Of a stretch of DNA of 64,000 nt, positions 52,719 through 60,964 are shown piece after piece. Location of the stretch: NCBI GenBank assembly GCA_002452405.1, contig DKFP01000014.1, forward strand, positions 1 to 64,000, given 5' to 3'. How positions within the stretch are numbered: the stretch's first letter is position 1; each line of letters starts with the position of its first letter. This DNA is from Deferribacteraceae bacterium UBA6793 (lineage in GTDB: Bacteria > Chrysiogenota > Deferribacteres > Deferribacterales > Geovibrionaceae). The notes under the pieces were generated by a model. The model saw only the letters and a program-made list of their open reading frames with translations, was not told the DNA's origin and did no database searches. The translations under genes were made by a program, and so were the position numbers.

Positions 52719-53688
52719 CGGCGAACAGAAGGTAACTTATCAGGACTTCTTTAACATAAAACTTAACAAGTTTTATGAATATGTTACAGAGGTCATGCAC
52801 GATTTTACCTTCACAGTCCACAGAAGTATCAAAGACGATGAAGGAAAACGCAGAATCGAACTCTGGCGCTCGTCCAAAAGCGAAGAGTCCGCCATGGTCT
52901 GGATAGAGATAGCCAGAAACGGCGAAGAGATCGACAGATACGTCTCGTCCGACGTCCTCAGAACAATGAACGAAGAGGGACTGACAAAACTGTTCTTCTT
53001 CACAAACTCTAATCTGGATGACGACACAAAGGATATCCTTGACGGGAAAAACCACTACATCTTTACTCCGGCAGACATAATTGAGACTCTGGAAGCTCTG
53101 GACATCAAACGTGTCCCCACAAAAACTGTCAAAAGGCGAAAAACAGTAAAGATTGCCTCCGGTTTCTTCCAGATACGCAACTATCTTAAACAAAACCCGC
53201 CGAAAGGAAAAAAAGTCTTTGTAAATACCAGCACACTTTCCGATATGTGCGACCATTATGTTGTCATGACACGGCAGATTCTTAACGATATAGATCGTAT
53301 CGACGATATTAATAATATGAGTCCTGAACTGAAGGACAGGTTTAAGCGTGTGCAGGCAAAACTTCTGCCTGAACTGCGCAAAACTCTTTTCTACAAGTTT
53401 ACGGACAGGTTCGACTACCTGGCTCAAACTATATATAATGTTCAGGAAAGCCTGATAATTTATATCGGGGCTATGGTGGAGATGGAATCGGAAGAAGAGC
53501 TTAACAATTCACGTGACAGAATCGAAAGAGAGCTTGGAGTGCTTAAAGAGATAGATTCGAAACTGGAGGAATTTTACAACGAGCAGATGGATAAAGCGGA
53601 AAGCCTCAGCTACAGACTGCTTTACACCTCCATAGGGATCATCGTTTTTATGGCGGCTTTCTTCGGCATCATGATGTTAAAAAAGTAA
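52705..53688 (+). CDS. Tail-anchored protein with possible nuclease-fold N-domain, unknown
   Basis: A 327-residue protein with one membrane helix at the very C-terminus (about 306-324, ending MMLKK), so the bulk is cytoplasmic. The N-terminal ~150 residues contain MVWIEIARNGEEIDRYVSSD and a following LFFFTNSNLDDDTKDIL that recall the restriction-endonuclease-like (Mrr) fold, but the catalytic D..ExK pattern is not clear. A basic hinge (KRVPTKTVKRRKTVK) and a helical, coiled-coil second half follow. It overlaps the OmpA-like gene by 14 bases. I cannot name the function. Confidence 0.7.
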   Translation: MSEDNGEQKVTYQDFFNIKLNKFYEYVTEVMHDFTFTVHRSIKDDEGKRRIELWRSSKSEESAMVWIEIARNGEEIDRYVSSDVLRTMNEEGLTKLFFFTNSNLDDDTKDILDGKNHYIFTPADIIETLEALDIKRVPTKTVKRRKTVKIASGFFQIRNYLKQNPPKGKKVFVNTSTLSDMCDHYVVMTRQILNDIDRIDDINNMSPELKDRFKRVQAKLLPELRKTLFYKFTDRFDYLAQTIYNVQESLIIYIGAMVEMESEEELNNSRDRIERELGVLKEIDSKLEEFYNEQMDKAESLSYRLLYTSIGIIVFMAAFFGIMMLKK

Positions 53689-53805
53689 AATATACCCGAA
53701 AGGTATGTTTCTATAAATGCAAATAGTTTGATTTTTTAAAGATTATAATTTAAAATTACATAATTTTAAATTACTTAGCTCAAAAAGGATGCACCGCAGG
53801 GCAAA

Positions 53806-55380
53806 ATGGAATACATCAAAGAGATATTAAACTACATCAGTGAGGTGGTATTTGTTGTCAACGACAAATACCAGATACAGTATTGCAGCCCGCAGGTGAA
53901 AAACCTTACAGGCAAGCCGCCGGAGAAGATGAACGGCAAAAAATGCCACATGGTTCTTTTCAACAAAATGGAACCTTGTAAAGACTGCCAGCTGCAAAAA
54001 CTGCGTGAAAACAGAATACCTATTGATATAGAGCACGATACCATTACACACAGAGGTTTCCGCAAACTCCTCTCGGCAAAGTTCATCACTCTGCCCAACG
54101 GCACATATGCGGAGATACTTACGGATATCACCAGCACAAAAAAGCTGATAGATAAGCTGACGCGCCATTCAAAGGAGCTGAAGGCTTCCAACGTTATCCT
54201 GAACCTCAAACGGAAAGAGACTGAGAAGGAACACCGATTTATCCTAAAGACCATTAACTCCCTCAACGACGGTGTTATGGTGGTGAACCCCGACCTCAGC
54301 ATAAATATGTCCAACACGGCTTTGCAGGAGATGTGCGGGCTGTTTCATGTCAGCATGTCCACGATAAAGTGCTATGAGGTATACGGCTATACCGAGCAGT
54401 GCAAAGACTGTCCCCTGCTCGACCCGAAAAACGTCCGCTCATTCCGTGAGGCGGCCGGAAAAAAACTGACGGTGACCATGAACCACTTCGACAAGTACAT
54501 TGTCGAATCATTAAGGGATACAACAAAAGAACTGAAACTTATAGAAGAGATAAAAACCCAGCAGAGCGTTCTTCAGGAAAAACAGCGGCAGATGGCGCTG
54601 CTCAACGAAGACCTGCTGCGGATGAACGATAAACTGAAAACAGCCCACAAGATAATAGATGAAGAGCTTATGCAGGTGGGGCAGATTCAGGCGAGTCTGC
54701 TTCCGGAAAAGCTGCCCGAAATATCCGGATATGATTTCGGCGCTTTTTATACTCCTGCGGAACATGCAGGCGGCGATTATTACGATTGCATCGAAATGAG
54801 CAACGGCTACTGGGGTCTGGGCGTGGCGGACGTTTCCGGTCACGGCATCCCTGCATCCGTTATCATGGCGATAACACGTGCCATAATGCGTTCCTACACA
54901 TACGACATCATCTCCTCTTCGGAGGCTGTTGCCATGGTGAACGAGATACTCTGCGACAATATCCACACCAATGACTTTGTCACAATGTTCTATCTTGTTC
55001 TTGATTCTGCTAAAGGCGTATGCAACTTCGCAAGCGCGGGACACAACCCTTTACTGCTGTATGACAAATCTGAAATGCTGGTTAAAAAAGTTTCTGCCCA
55101 CGGAATGTTCCTTGGAGCGTTTGATGTGGTAGAATATGAAGAAGGCACACTTAGCCTCGACAGCGGCGACATAGTTTTCATGTACACAGACGGTTTGAAC
55201 GAAGCTATGAACAGAAACCGCGAACAATACGGATATGACCAGCTTATCTCCAAAATAATGATGTTTTCGGCGCTCCCCGTGAGCGAGATGATCGACAACA
55301 TTATGGAGGATGTCAGAGCATTTACACAGGGTCACCCCTTTGAAGATGATATCACGATTCTGGCTTTTAAAAAACTTTAG
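53806..55380 (+). CDS. SpoIIE-type PP2C phosphatase with two Cys-motif PAS domains
   Basis: A 524-residue cytoplasmic signalling phosphatase. Two PAS domains (about 1-115 and 145-245) each carry the pattern KC...CKDC: C47/C58/C61 and C189/C199/C202. A coiled coil (about 250-300) leads to the PP2C domain with metal-binding Asp residues in GGDYYD (D324) and VADVSGHG (D342), and the C-terminal FEDDITILAFKK. SpoIIE/RsbU phosphatases dephosphorylate STAS antagonists, and a STAS gene follows 10 bases later. A gap of 117 bases upstream holds an AT-rich stretch with TATAAT (53744-53749) but no clear -35. Confidence 0.93.
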   Translation: MEYIKEILNYISEVVFVVNDKYQIQYCSPQVKNLTGKPPEKMNGKKCHMVLFNKMEPCKDCQLQKLRENRIPIDIEHDTITHRGFRKLLSAKFITLPNGTYAEILTDITSTKKLIDKLTRHSKELKASNVILNLKRKETEKEHRFILKTINSLNDGVMVVNPDLSINMSNTALQEMCGLFHVSMSTIKCYEVYGYTEQCKDCPLLDPKNVRSFREAAGKKLTVTMNHFDKYIVESLRDTTKELKLIEEIKTQQSVLQEKQRQMALLNEDLLRMNDKLKTAHKIIDEELMQVGQIQASLLPEKLPEISGYDFGAFYTPAEHAGGDYYDCIEMSNGYWGLGVADVSGHGIPASVIMAITRAIMRSYTYDIISSSEAVAMVNEILCDNIHTNDFVTMFYLVLDSAKGVCNFASAGHNPLLLYDKSEMLVKKVSAHGMFLGAFDVVEYEEGTLSLDSGDIVFMYTDGLNEAMNRNREQYGYDQLISKIMMFSALPVSEMIDNIMEDVRAFTQGHPFEDDITILAFKKL

Positions 55381-55390
55381 GAGGATCTTA

Positions 55391-55711
55391 ATGTTCGACG
55401 TACAGGATAACGGCGGTAAAAAAGTTGTTTTTGTTAAAGGCGAAGTGAACGCGCAGACAGGAAGCGACCTGAAAAAAGGCATACTTGAACTCTATAACTC
55501 CGCTTCATCAGTCGTAATCTCTTTCAAAGGCGTTGTCTATATGAACAGCTCCGGTCTCAGAGAAATAATCGACCTGCTGAAAAGCGTTAACAAACTTAAA
55601 AAAGAGCTTAAACTCTGCGAAATGTCCGCAGATATCCGCGAGATGTTCACCTTCACAGGGCTGGACAAAGTTTTCAAGATATACGATACACAAGCTCAAG
55701 CACTGGGGTAA
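55391..55711 (+). CDS. STAS-domain anti-sigma-factor-antagonist-like protein
   Basis: A 106-residue STAS protein of the SpoIIAA/RsbV type. The phospho-site motif MNSSGLREI has Ser at 53 and 54, so it can be phosphorylated by a switch kinase and restored by the PP2C phosphatase just upstream. The frame is open upstream within the phosphatase, but ATG 55391 with GGAGG 6 bases before it is the start. No anti-sigma or RsbW-type kinase is encoded nearby. Confidence 0.92.
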   Translation: MFDVQDNGGKKVVFVKGEVNAQTGSDLKKGILELYNSASSVVISFKGVVYMNSSGLREIIDLLKSVNKLKKELKLCEMSADIREMFTFTGLDKVFKIYDTQAQALG

Positions 55712-55714
55712 TAT

Positions 55715-57133
55715 ATGTCTTATAAATTCACCCGTTACGGTGATTTCCTCAAGATTATGGTGGAACAGGACGCCCCGTTCAAAGACCTTGAAGATGCCGC
55801 ACGTGAAATAGTCAACCTGAAAGACCTCAAACGTATCAGTCTTGATCTGAAAAACTGCTATTATATACAGAGCAAGGCACTTGCGGCTCTCATCGCCATG
55901 AAAAAGAACTCCATCAAAATAGGTGCGGAGTTCATAGTTTCAAACGTCTGTGACAACGTTTATCAGGTCATGGAAATGGCAAACCTCACTTCATATTTCA
56001 CCATTGAAGAGGACTTCTCATCATACACATCCGACGAGCTGATGGAAAAATTCTTTCAGCCTGATTATGCAGACAGAGTTTCAGACTTCATCGCGGGTTC
56101 ATATTCCGACGAATTCCGCGCGAAGCTCCTTGAAATATTGGAAATGCCGGAGCCCGAACTTAAATTTTATGCCATCCTCACCATGGGAAAGGCTCACGAC
56201 TACAGTGCGGAGGAACGTATCAAAAAGGAGCTGGACAGCGATATCCCGCTTATCGTCAAGGCTTCGGTTCTCGTTCTTGGCTGGTTCGGTGATTCCGGCA
56301 GCAAAGAAAAGATATATCAGGTGCTTGAAACAGGAAACGAAGAGGTCGCCGAAGCGGCGGCTGCGTCAATTTCCCTCCTCAGCGACGAATCCGACGCCGA
56401 AAGACTTGGCAGACTGCTTTCAAGCCACAGCAAGGTCATACGCATAGCTGCCATTCAGGCTATGACGCTGATAAATGACGACACCTGTTTCGGACTGCTT
56501 AAAGATGCTCTGGACAAAGAACAGGAAGACGATGTTAAGGCTGTTCTCATACGCGCCGTATCCTCTTTCAACAAAGCAGGCGTTTCAGACATCCTTATCA
56601 AAGGTCTGGACAGCAAATCCATCAAGATACGCGAGGCTTCCGCCGGTGGTCTTGCAAAAATCAAGGCGAAGGACAAACTTGAAGATATAATTTCGCGTAT
56701 CACCGATACGGACGCATGGGTCGGCTATTTCGCAGTCAAAGCGTGCGGCGAAATATGTTCCGCAACCGAAGCGGAAAGGCTCATGAGCAGCTACGACAAA
56801 GTTGAGGAAAACGTAAAACTCGCCATTGTCGATGCGCTTGGCAAAATACCCGGTGATTTCAGCGATTTCTATATGACTATCCTGGACAACGGCAACGAGG
56901 ATATCCGGAAAGAGGTGCTCTCTTCACTTCTCCACGACAACAAGGAGAACGCAAAGGAAGCCGCCATTAACCTTTTCGCAAACGATTCAAGCTGGATCGT
57001 GCGTTACAAAGCTCTGGAGATCCTTGAACAAATACGTCCGGAAGGATTCAGGGATATGCTTATGGCTAGGCTGACCGTTGACGACAGCAAGTATGTTAAA
57101 GACAAGATACAGGCTGTACTGGAAGAAATATGA
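55715..57133 (+). CDS. STAS-HEAT repeat fusion protein
   Basis: A 472-residue protein. The first ~105 residues form a STAS-like domain, but the phospho-site block reads IQSKALAAL, with Lys where the phosphorylated Ser would be. The rest is a right-handed stack of HEAT/PBS-lyase-type repeats of about 30 residues (examples: PLIVKASVLVLGWFGDSG, SKVIRIAAIQAMTLIND, DIRKEVLSSLLHDN). HEAT stacks are protein-binding scaffolds. It starts 3 bases after the STAS gene and overlaps cheR by 4 bases, so it belongs to both modules. The partner is unknown. Confidence 0.88.
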   Translation: MSYKFTRYGDFLKIMVEQDAPFKDLEDAAREIVNLKDLKRISLDLKNCYYIQSKALAALIAMKKNSIKIGAEFIVSNVCDNVYQVMEMANLTSYFTIEEDFSSYTSDELMEKFFQPDYADRVSDFIAGSYSDEFRAKLLEILEMPEPELKFYAILTMGKAHDYSAEERIKKELDSDIPLIVKASVLVLGWFGDSGSKEKIYQVLETGNEEVAEAAAASISLLSDESDAERLGRLLSSHSKVIRIAAIQAMTLINDDTCFGLLKDALDKEQEDDVKAVLIRAVSSFNKAGVSDILIKGLDSKSIKIREASAGGLAKIKAKDKLEDIISRITDTDAWVGYFAVKACGEICSATEAERLMSSYDKVEENVKLAIVDALGKIPGDFSDFYMTILDNGNEDIRKEVLSSLLHDNKENAKEAAINLFANDSSWIVRYKALEILEQIRPEGFRDMLMARLTVDDSKYVKDKIQAVLEEI

Positions 57134-57963
57134 TAACTGCTGCAACCATTAAAATAAAAGACGACGAGTTTGTGGAACTGAAAGACATCATCTATAAGAA
57201 TGCCGCAATCTCGTTTGCGGACAGCAAGAAGTATCTTCTTGAAAACAGACTGTCCAAAAGGCTACAGGAACTCAACTTCACCAGTTTTAAGGACTACATC
57301 TATTACCTTAAATACGATGCCAAGAAACGTGAGGAAATGGAGGTTCTGCTTAATCAGGTGACCATCAACGAAACCTATTTCCTGAGGGAAAGAGCACAGA
57401 TGGATCACATGATCAAAACTATCATACCGGAGCTTTTGAACTCCGGCAAAAGAAGCGTGCGCATCTGGTCTGCCGCCTGTTCATCCGGTGAGGAGCCATA
57501 TTCTCTCGCCATACTTCTGAACGAGGCGGGACTTTTTGCAAAAGCGAACATAGAAATCCTTGCGACTGATATCAACACAGAGGTGCTGAACATCGCCCAG
57601 CAGGGACTTTACAGGACCATATCCTTCAGAGGCGTTCCTCCGATGATACAGGATAAATACTTTTCAAAGGACGGTTTCGCCTTCAAACTGGATCCGAACA
57701 TCATGAACAAGGTCAAGTTTTTTCAGGGAAACCTGCTTAACCCCATGATGAGCGTTAAGGTTGGAAGACTGGACATAATATTTTGCAGAAACGTACTGAT
57801 ATATTTCGATATCCCTGCAAAACAGAAGGTTATCGAACTGTTTCATAAATCTCTCGGTATGCCCGGAACACTGTATCTGGGACACTCGGAAACACTGAAC
57901 AAGATTTCTGAATCGTTCAGAATGGAGAACTTTGGCGGCGGTATAATTTATAAAAAGATCTGA
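57130..57963 (+). CDS. cheR: Chemotaxis receptor methyltransferase CheR
   Basis: A 277-residue SAM-dependent methyltransferase that methylates glutamates on chemoreceptors. The N-terminal helical domain (about 10-75) is followed by the SAM motif IWSAACSSGEEPYSLA, TDINTEVL and the conserved FCRNVLIYFD. No C-terminal TPR or pentapeptide-binding extension. ATG overlaps the STAS-HEAT stop (ATGA). It stands well away from cheB at 45457. Confidence 0.97.
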   Translation: MITAATIKIKDDEFVELKDIIYKNAAISFADSKKYLLENRLSKRLQELNFTSFKDYIYYLKYDAKKREEMEVLLNQVTINETYFLRERAQMDHMIKTIIPELLNSGKRSVRIWSAACSSGEEPYSLAILLNEAGLFAKANIEILATDINTEVLNIAQQGLYRTISFRGVPPMIQDKYFSKDGFAFKLDPNIMNKVKFFQGNLLNPMMSVKVGRLDIIFCRNVLIYFDIPAKQKVIELFHKSLGMPGTLYLGHSETLNKISESFRMENFGGGIIYKKI

Positions 57964-57973
57964 GGGTGAAATC

Positions 57974-58263
57974 ATGGGATAGGTCCCATTGAGATCCAAC
58001 ACACACTGATAGCTGAGAAAATTCAGGATGTGCAGCAGCGCAATGCTGACAACAAGGCTATGGTTGTGACCCATGAACAGCAGAACGAATTTAAGCATAA
58101 AGCCGAATCGGTTAATCAGGCGGATAAGGCGGAAGGCAAAAATATCGGCGACGAGGAAAGAAAAAAACAGGAACAGGAGCAGCGCAAAAACCATGAACGC
58201 CAGAAGCAGGTTGCGCGGCGGCTTGTTAAAGACACAGGACATATTATTGATCTGGAAGCGTAA
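57974..58263 (+). pseudogene. Small charged coiled-coil protein, start frameshifted in this sequence
   Basis: GAGGG 7 bases upstream points to ATG 57974, but that frame stops after two codons. One base back the frame is open from 57979 to the stop at 58263 and reads IGPIEIQHTLIAEKIQDV, then a very charged helical protein (KQEQEQRKNHERQKQV) ending LVKDTGHIIDLEA. One extra G in the run GGG (57976-57978) would join ATG to the frame as MGIGPIEIQ, about 96 residues. Either a one-base deletion, a sequencing error, or a non-standard start (ATA 57979, ATT 57988, GTG 58030) is possible. It fills the gap between cheR and the PilZ-like gene. Family not recognised. Confidence 0.65.
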
Positions 58264-58265
58264 GA

Positions 58266-59045
58266 ATGCAGTTATGTAAATTGATCGTTATAGGTGCTGA
58301 CAAAGTTCAGGTTATCCAATGCCGGAGTGAAAATCCGGCATCTTTTGTGGTAACCACAACAGGGCTTGAAGATATTGACGTGCTGAACGCACTCTATCTC
58401 CGTCTGGAATGGTACGACAGTAACGTTCTCCACTTTGCCGTGTGCTCCGTTAAAGAGTTCGTTAACGGCAGACTCTCGCTTTCACCCATTTCCGATGTAC
58501 AAAGAGAAGAATCGGAACAGTTCCATATCATAGATACCTATGAAACCGTGGAGTTTCGCCACGTTCGTGAAAGCGAGCTTGCGGACTATAAACAGAAGAC
58601 GGATAACATCAACAGACGTTTTCGCAACAGCCTGACCTCGCAGATAAAAAACATTCTTTCTGACGAAACTCTTACCAACCAGTTCCTATTCAGACTTCTT
58701 TTACAGATAGACGGCAAACTGGACGAGCTTCTCGCGCATAAACTGGACGGAAGCATAGACGGACTTCAGGAATGCAGACTGCTTGCCATGAGCGGCTCCG
58801 GACTTTATTTTACAGCGGATAAAGCAGAACCGGGAGACCATTTTTTCATTCAGTCCACACCCAGATATACCACCAATTTCATATTCGCAGCCCTTTGCAG
58901 GACGAAACAGACCATAAAGACACCTTCCGGAGTGATAGTTATCTCCGAATTTGCACACCTTGACGAGATTTCCAGAGATTCAATTGTGCACTTCGTTTTT
59001 GAAAAAGAACGTGAAAAACTTAAAAGGATAAGATCAAATGTCTGA
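58266..59045 (+). CDS. Possible PilZ-like protein, unknown
   Basis: A 259-residue cytoplasmic protein. The N-terminal half is beta-rich (LCKLIVIGADKVQVIQC, HFAVCSVKEF), then a helical segment (about 105-150), then a domain beginning LQECRLLAMSGSGLYF that resembles the middle of PilZ c-di-GMP receptors. The classic RxxxR is not obvious and the D/NxSxxG motif reads AMSGSG, so c-di-GMP binding is uncertain. It starts 2 bases after the small charged gene and overlaps the next by 8 bases. A GGDEF enzyme exists at 17292. Confidence 0.6.
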   Translation: MQLCKLIVIGADKVQVIQCRSENPASFVVTTTGLEDIDVLNALYLRLEWYDSNVLHFAVCSVKEFVNGRLSLSPISDVQREESEQFHIIDTYETVEFRHVRESELADYKQKTDNINRRFRNSLTSQIKNILSDETLTNQFLFRLLLQIDGKLDELLAHKLDGSIDGLQECRLLAMSGSGLYFTADKAEPGDHFFIQSTPRYTTNFIFAALCRTKQTIKTPSGVIVISEFAHLDEISRDSIVHFVFEKEREKLKRIRSNV

Positions 59046-59526
59046 AGCAACACTGATAAGTCTGGCATTTTTTCTTATATGTATCCTCTTTATAATGCTG
59101 CTTATCGCTTTCACAAAGATACATAACATACAAAAGAGTCTGGCAGACGTAAGCCCCAAGGACCTCTACCCTTTCATGGAGGAACTGCGTGAGCTTGTCA
59201 TCGAATCGGAAAGGATAGCCGATAAACTTGAAGACGCCATAGCAAAAAAAGAAGAACTTCTTGAAGATATCTCAACTCTTGCCGAAGATAAATTAAAGCG
59301 GCTTGAAACAATAAAGGTTCCGGATGAGAAACCTATACTTAAACAGTATTATGCCATGCAGCAGAAATCCTCTGCCGCGGAACCTGCATACTCTCAGGAG
59401 CCGCTGACAATGCGGGACAAGATCGCAGAGCTTATCCGCTCCGGTCTGCCGGATACTGAGATCGCATCAAGACTCGGAATATCCACAACAGAGGTACAGA
59501 TAGTCAGAAAACTGGATATAGCCTGA
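59038..59526 (+). CDS. Membrane-anchored coiled-coil protein with C-terminal HTH-like segment
   Basis: A 162-residue protein: one N-terminal membrane helix (about 5-25), a coiled coil (about 45-95; ELRELVIESERIADKLEDAI), a disordered linker, and a C-terminal segment MRDKIAELIRSGLPDTEIAS followed by RLGISTTEVQIV that reads as a helix-turn-helix. This layout resembles DUF2802-type proteins often next to flagellar genes; the match is from memory. It is 1 base before the FliK-like gene. DNA binding from the membrane is unlikely; the HTH is more likely a protein contact. Confidence 0.7.
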   Translation: MSEATLISLAFFLICILFIMLLIAFTKIHNIQKSLADVSPKDLYPFMEELRELVIESERIADKLEDAIAKKEELLEDISTLAEDKLKRLETIKVPDEKPILKQYYAMQQKSSAAEPAYSQEPLTMRDKIAELIRSGLPDTEIASRLGISTTEVQIVRKLDIA

Positions 59527-59527
59527 T

Positions 59528-60964
59528 ATGGAGATTATTAAACAGACTGTCCCTTTGCAGCAGCAGGATACAAAAGGACAGGAAGTCACCCTTAAAGAAG
59601 GTGAGGAAACAAATGTTGAGGTGCTGAAACGTTTGAGAGCAGGCGGATTTCTTCTGTCGGTGAAGGGAAAGGTTGTGTCCGCCGAACTGGATTTCGAACC
59701 TTCTTCCAAAAACTTTCAGGCAGTAGTTACAAAAGGTTCCAACGGCACGACTCAATTCAGATTTTTTCCTCCCCTGCCGGAAAAGGCCTCGACAACGTTT
59801 ACCCAGCCAACCACGTCTCAGCAGCAACAGGCGACCGCTCAGGATACTTTTACAAAACAGCAGCCCCTGAATCAACAACAGCAAAATACGCAAACGAGCG
59901 TTAAACCTGAACTTGCAGACCTGCCGCAGACAAAAGCCGTCCCTCAGCAAACGCAGCCTCAAAACAATCAACAGTCTCAGGAAACAAGACAACAGATAGG
60001 AACCGCCATCGTAAAAGACGTGCGTATCCTCCCTCAGAAGGCTGAAACTGTTCTTCCGCAGGTGGACGCACAGAAACAGATACAAAGCTCCGCGCCCCAG
60101 ACAAATATAAGACCCGCTGTGGCAATTGTGGAAAACAATACCGCGACCGCACTAAAACTGCCTCTTAACTCGCTCACGCTAACAGACGGAGAGCCTGTAG
60201 AAATACATATAGTCAAAATGACAGATAACGGCAAAACGCTTGTAAGCATAAAAGACAGCCTTTTCGAGGTCAAACTTGACCCTCAGCTTTTCAAAACTCT
60301 AATGGCAGAGGCAAAGATACAGTCTGACTCTGTTCTGCTCACATTTTTAAAGCTGCCTGTGGAAAACCTGAATCCCCAATTTGTTAAACAAAACGTTTCA
60401 GGCTTCGACATAGAAAAGTTTATGCAGGCATTTGGCAAGTTCACTAAAACCAGCATGGAAGAGATGACTCCTCAGACACTTAAAGATGCTCTGAAAAACA
60501 GCGGGCTGACCTTTGAAAACAAGCTCCTTAACGATCAGGACATAGCCGGGGATGAGAAATTCCGTGCGCTGCTCACAGGTGACAATCAGGCGAAAGACGG
60601 CATTACTAAGATGCAGCTCACCAATCTTGTGATTGCGGACGGAATCGTTTCATTTCTGAAGACGAAAGATGAAAACGTCGGTGATACGCTGTTTAAGCTG
60701 AAACGCGGGATTGATGGCTCAAACACTGTCTACGTTTCCACAAACTTTACGGAACTGGGGGAAACACTCATCGTTATCAAACAGGTACAGAAAAATTACA
60801 CCGTATCCGTTAAAACTGAAAAAGATATTTCAGAGTATATGGACAACATACACGTTGATAACGGAACTGTGCGGTGGTTCAAATTCAATAAACAGGATCT
60901 GCAAGTAATGAATCCGGCAAAGGAGCTTACTGCGGATCTGGGTAATTTCGAGGTGATAATTTAA
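59528..60964 (+). CDS. FliK-like flagellar hook-length control candidate
   Basis: A 478-residue protein. A short N-terminal beta domain (about 1-80), a Gln/Thr/Pro-rich disordered stretch (about 90-190), then a folded C-terminal part (about 195-478). The end (LGETLIVIKQVQKNYTVSVK) resembles the Flg_hook C-domain of FliK, which signals hook completion to FlhB. The overall plan, disordered ruler plus compact C-domain, fits FliK, but sequence identity is low and the C-terminal Q/L-rich loop is missing. It lies 1 base after the previous gene and overlaps the channel gene by 1 base. Confidence 0.55.
   Translation: MEIIKQTVPLQQQDTKGQEVTLKEGEETNVEVLKRLRAGGFLLSVKGKVVSAELDFEPSSKNFQAVVTKGSNGTTQFRFFPPLPEKASTTFTQPTTSQQQQATAQDTFTKQQPLNQQQQNTQTSVKPELADLPQTKAVPQQTQPQNNQQSQETRQQIGTAIVKDVRILPQKAETVLPQVDAQKQIQSSAPQTNIRPAVAIVENNTATALKLPLNSLTLTDGEPVEIHIVKMTDNGKTLVSIKDSLFEVKLDPQLFKTLMAEAKIQSDSVLLTFLKLPVENLNPQFVKQNVSGFDIEKFMQAFGKFTKTSMEEMTPQTLKDALKNSGLTFENKLLNDQDIAGDEKFRALLTGDNQAKDGITKMQLTNLVIADGIVSFLKTKDENVGDTLFKLKRGIDGSNTVYVSTNFTELGETLIVIKQVQKNYTVSVKTEKDISEYMDNIHVDNGTVRWFKFNKQDLQVMNPAKELTADLGNFEVII

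Noticed and set aside
59810..59960. Tandem CAG/CAA-rich DNA as a repeat array
   Set aside because: It encodes the Gln/Thr-rich linker of the FliK-like protein in frame; units are irregular.
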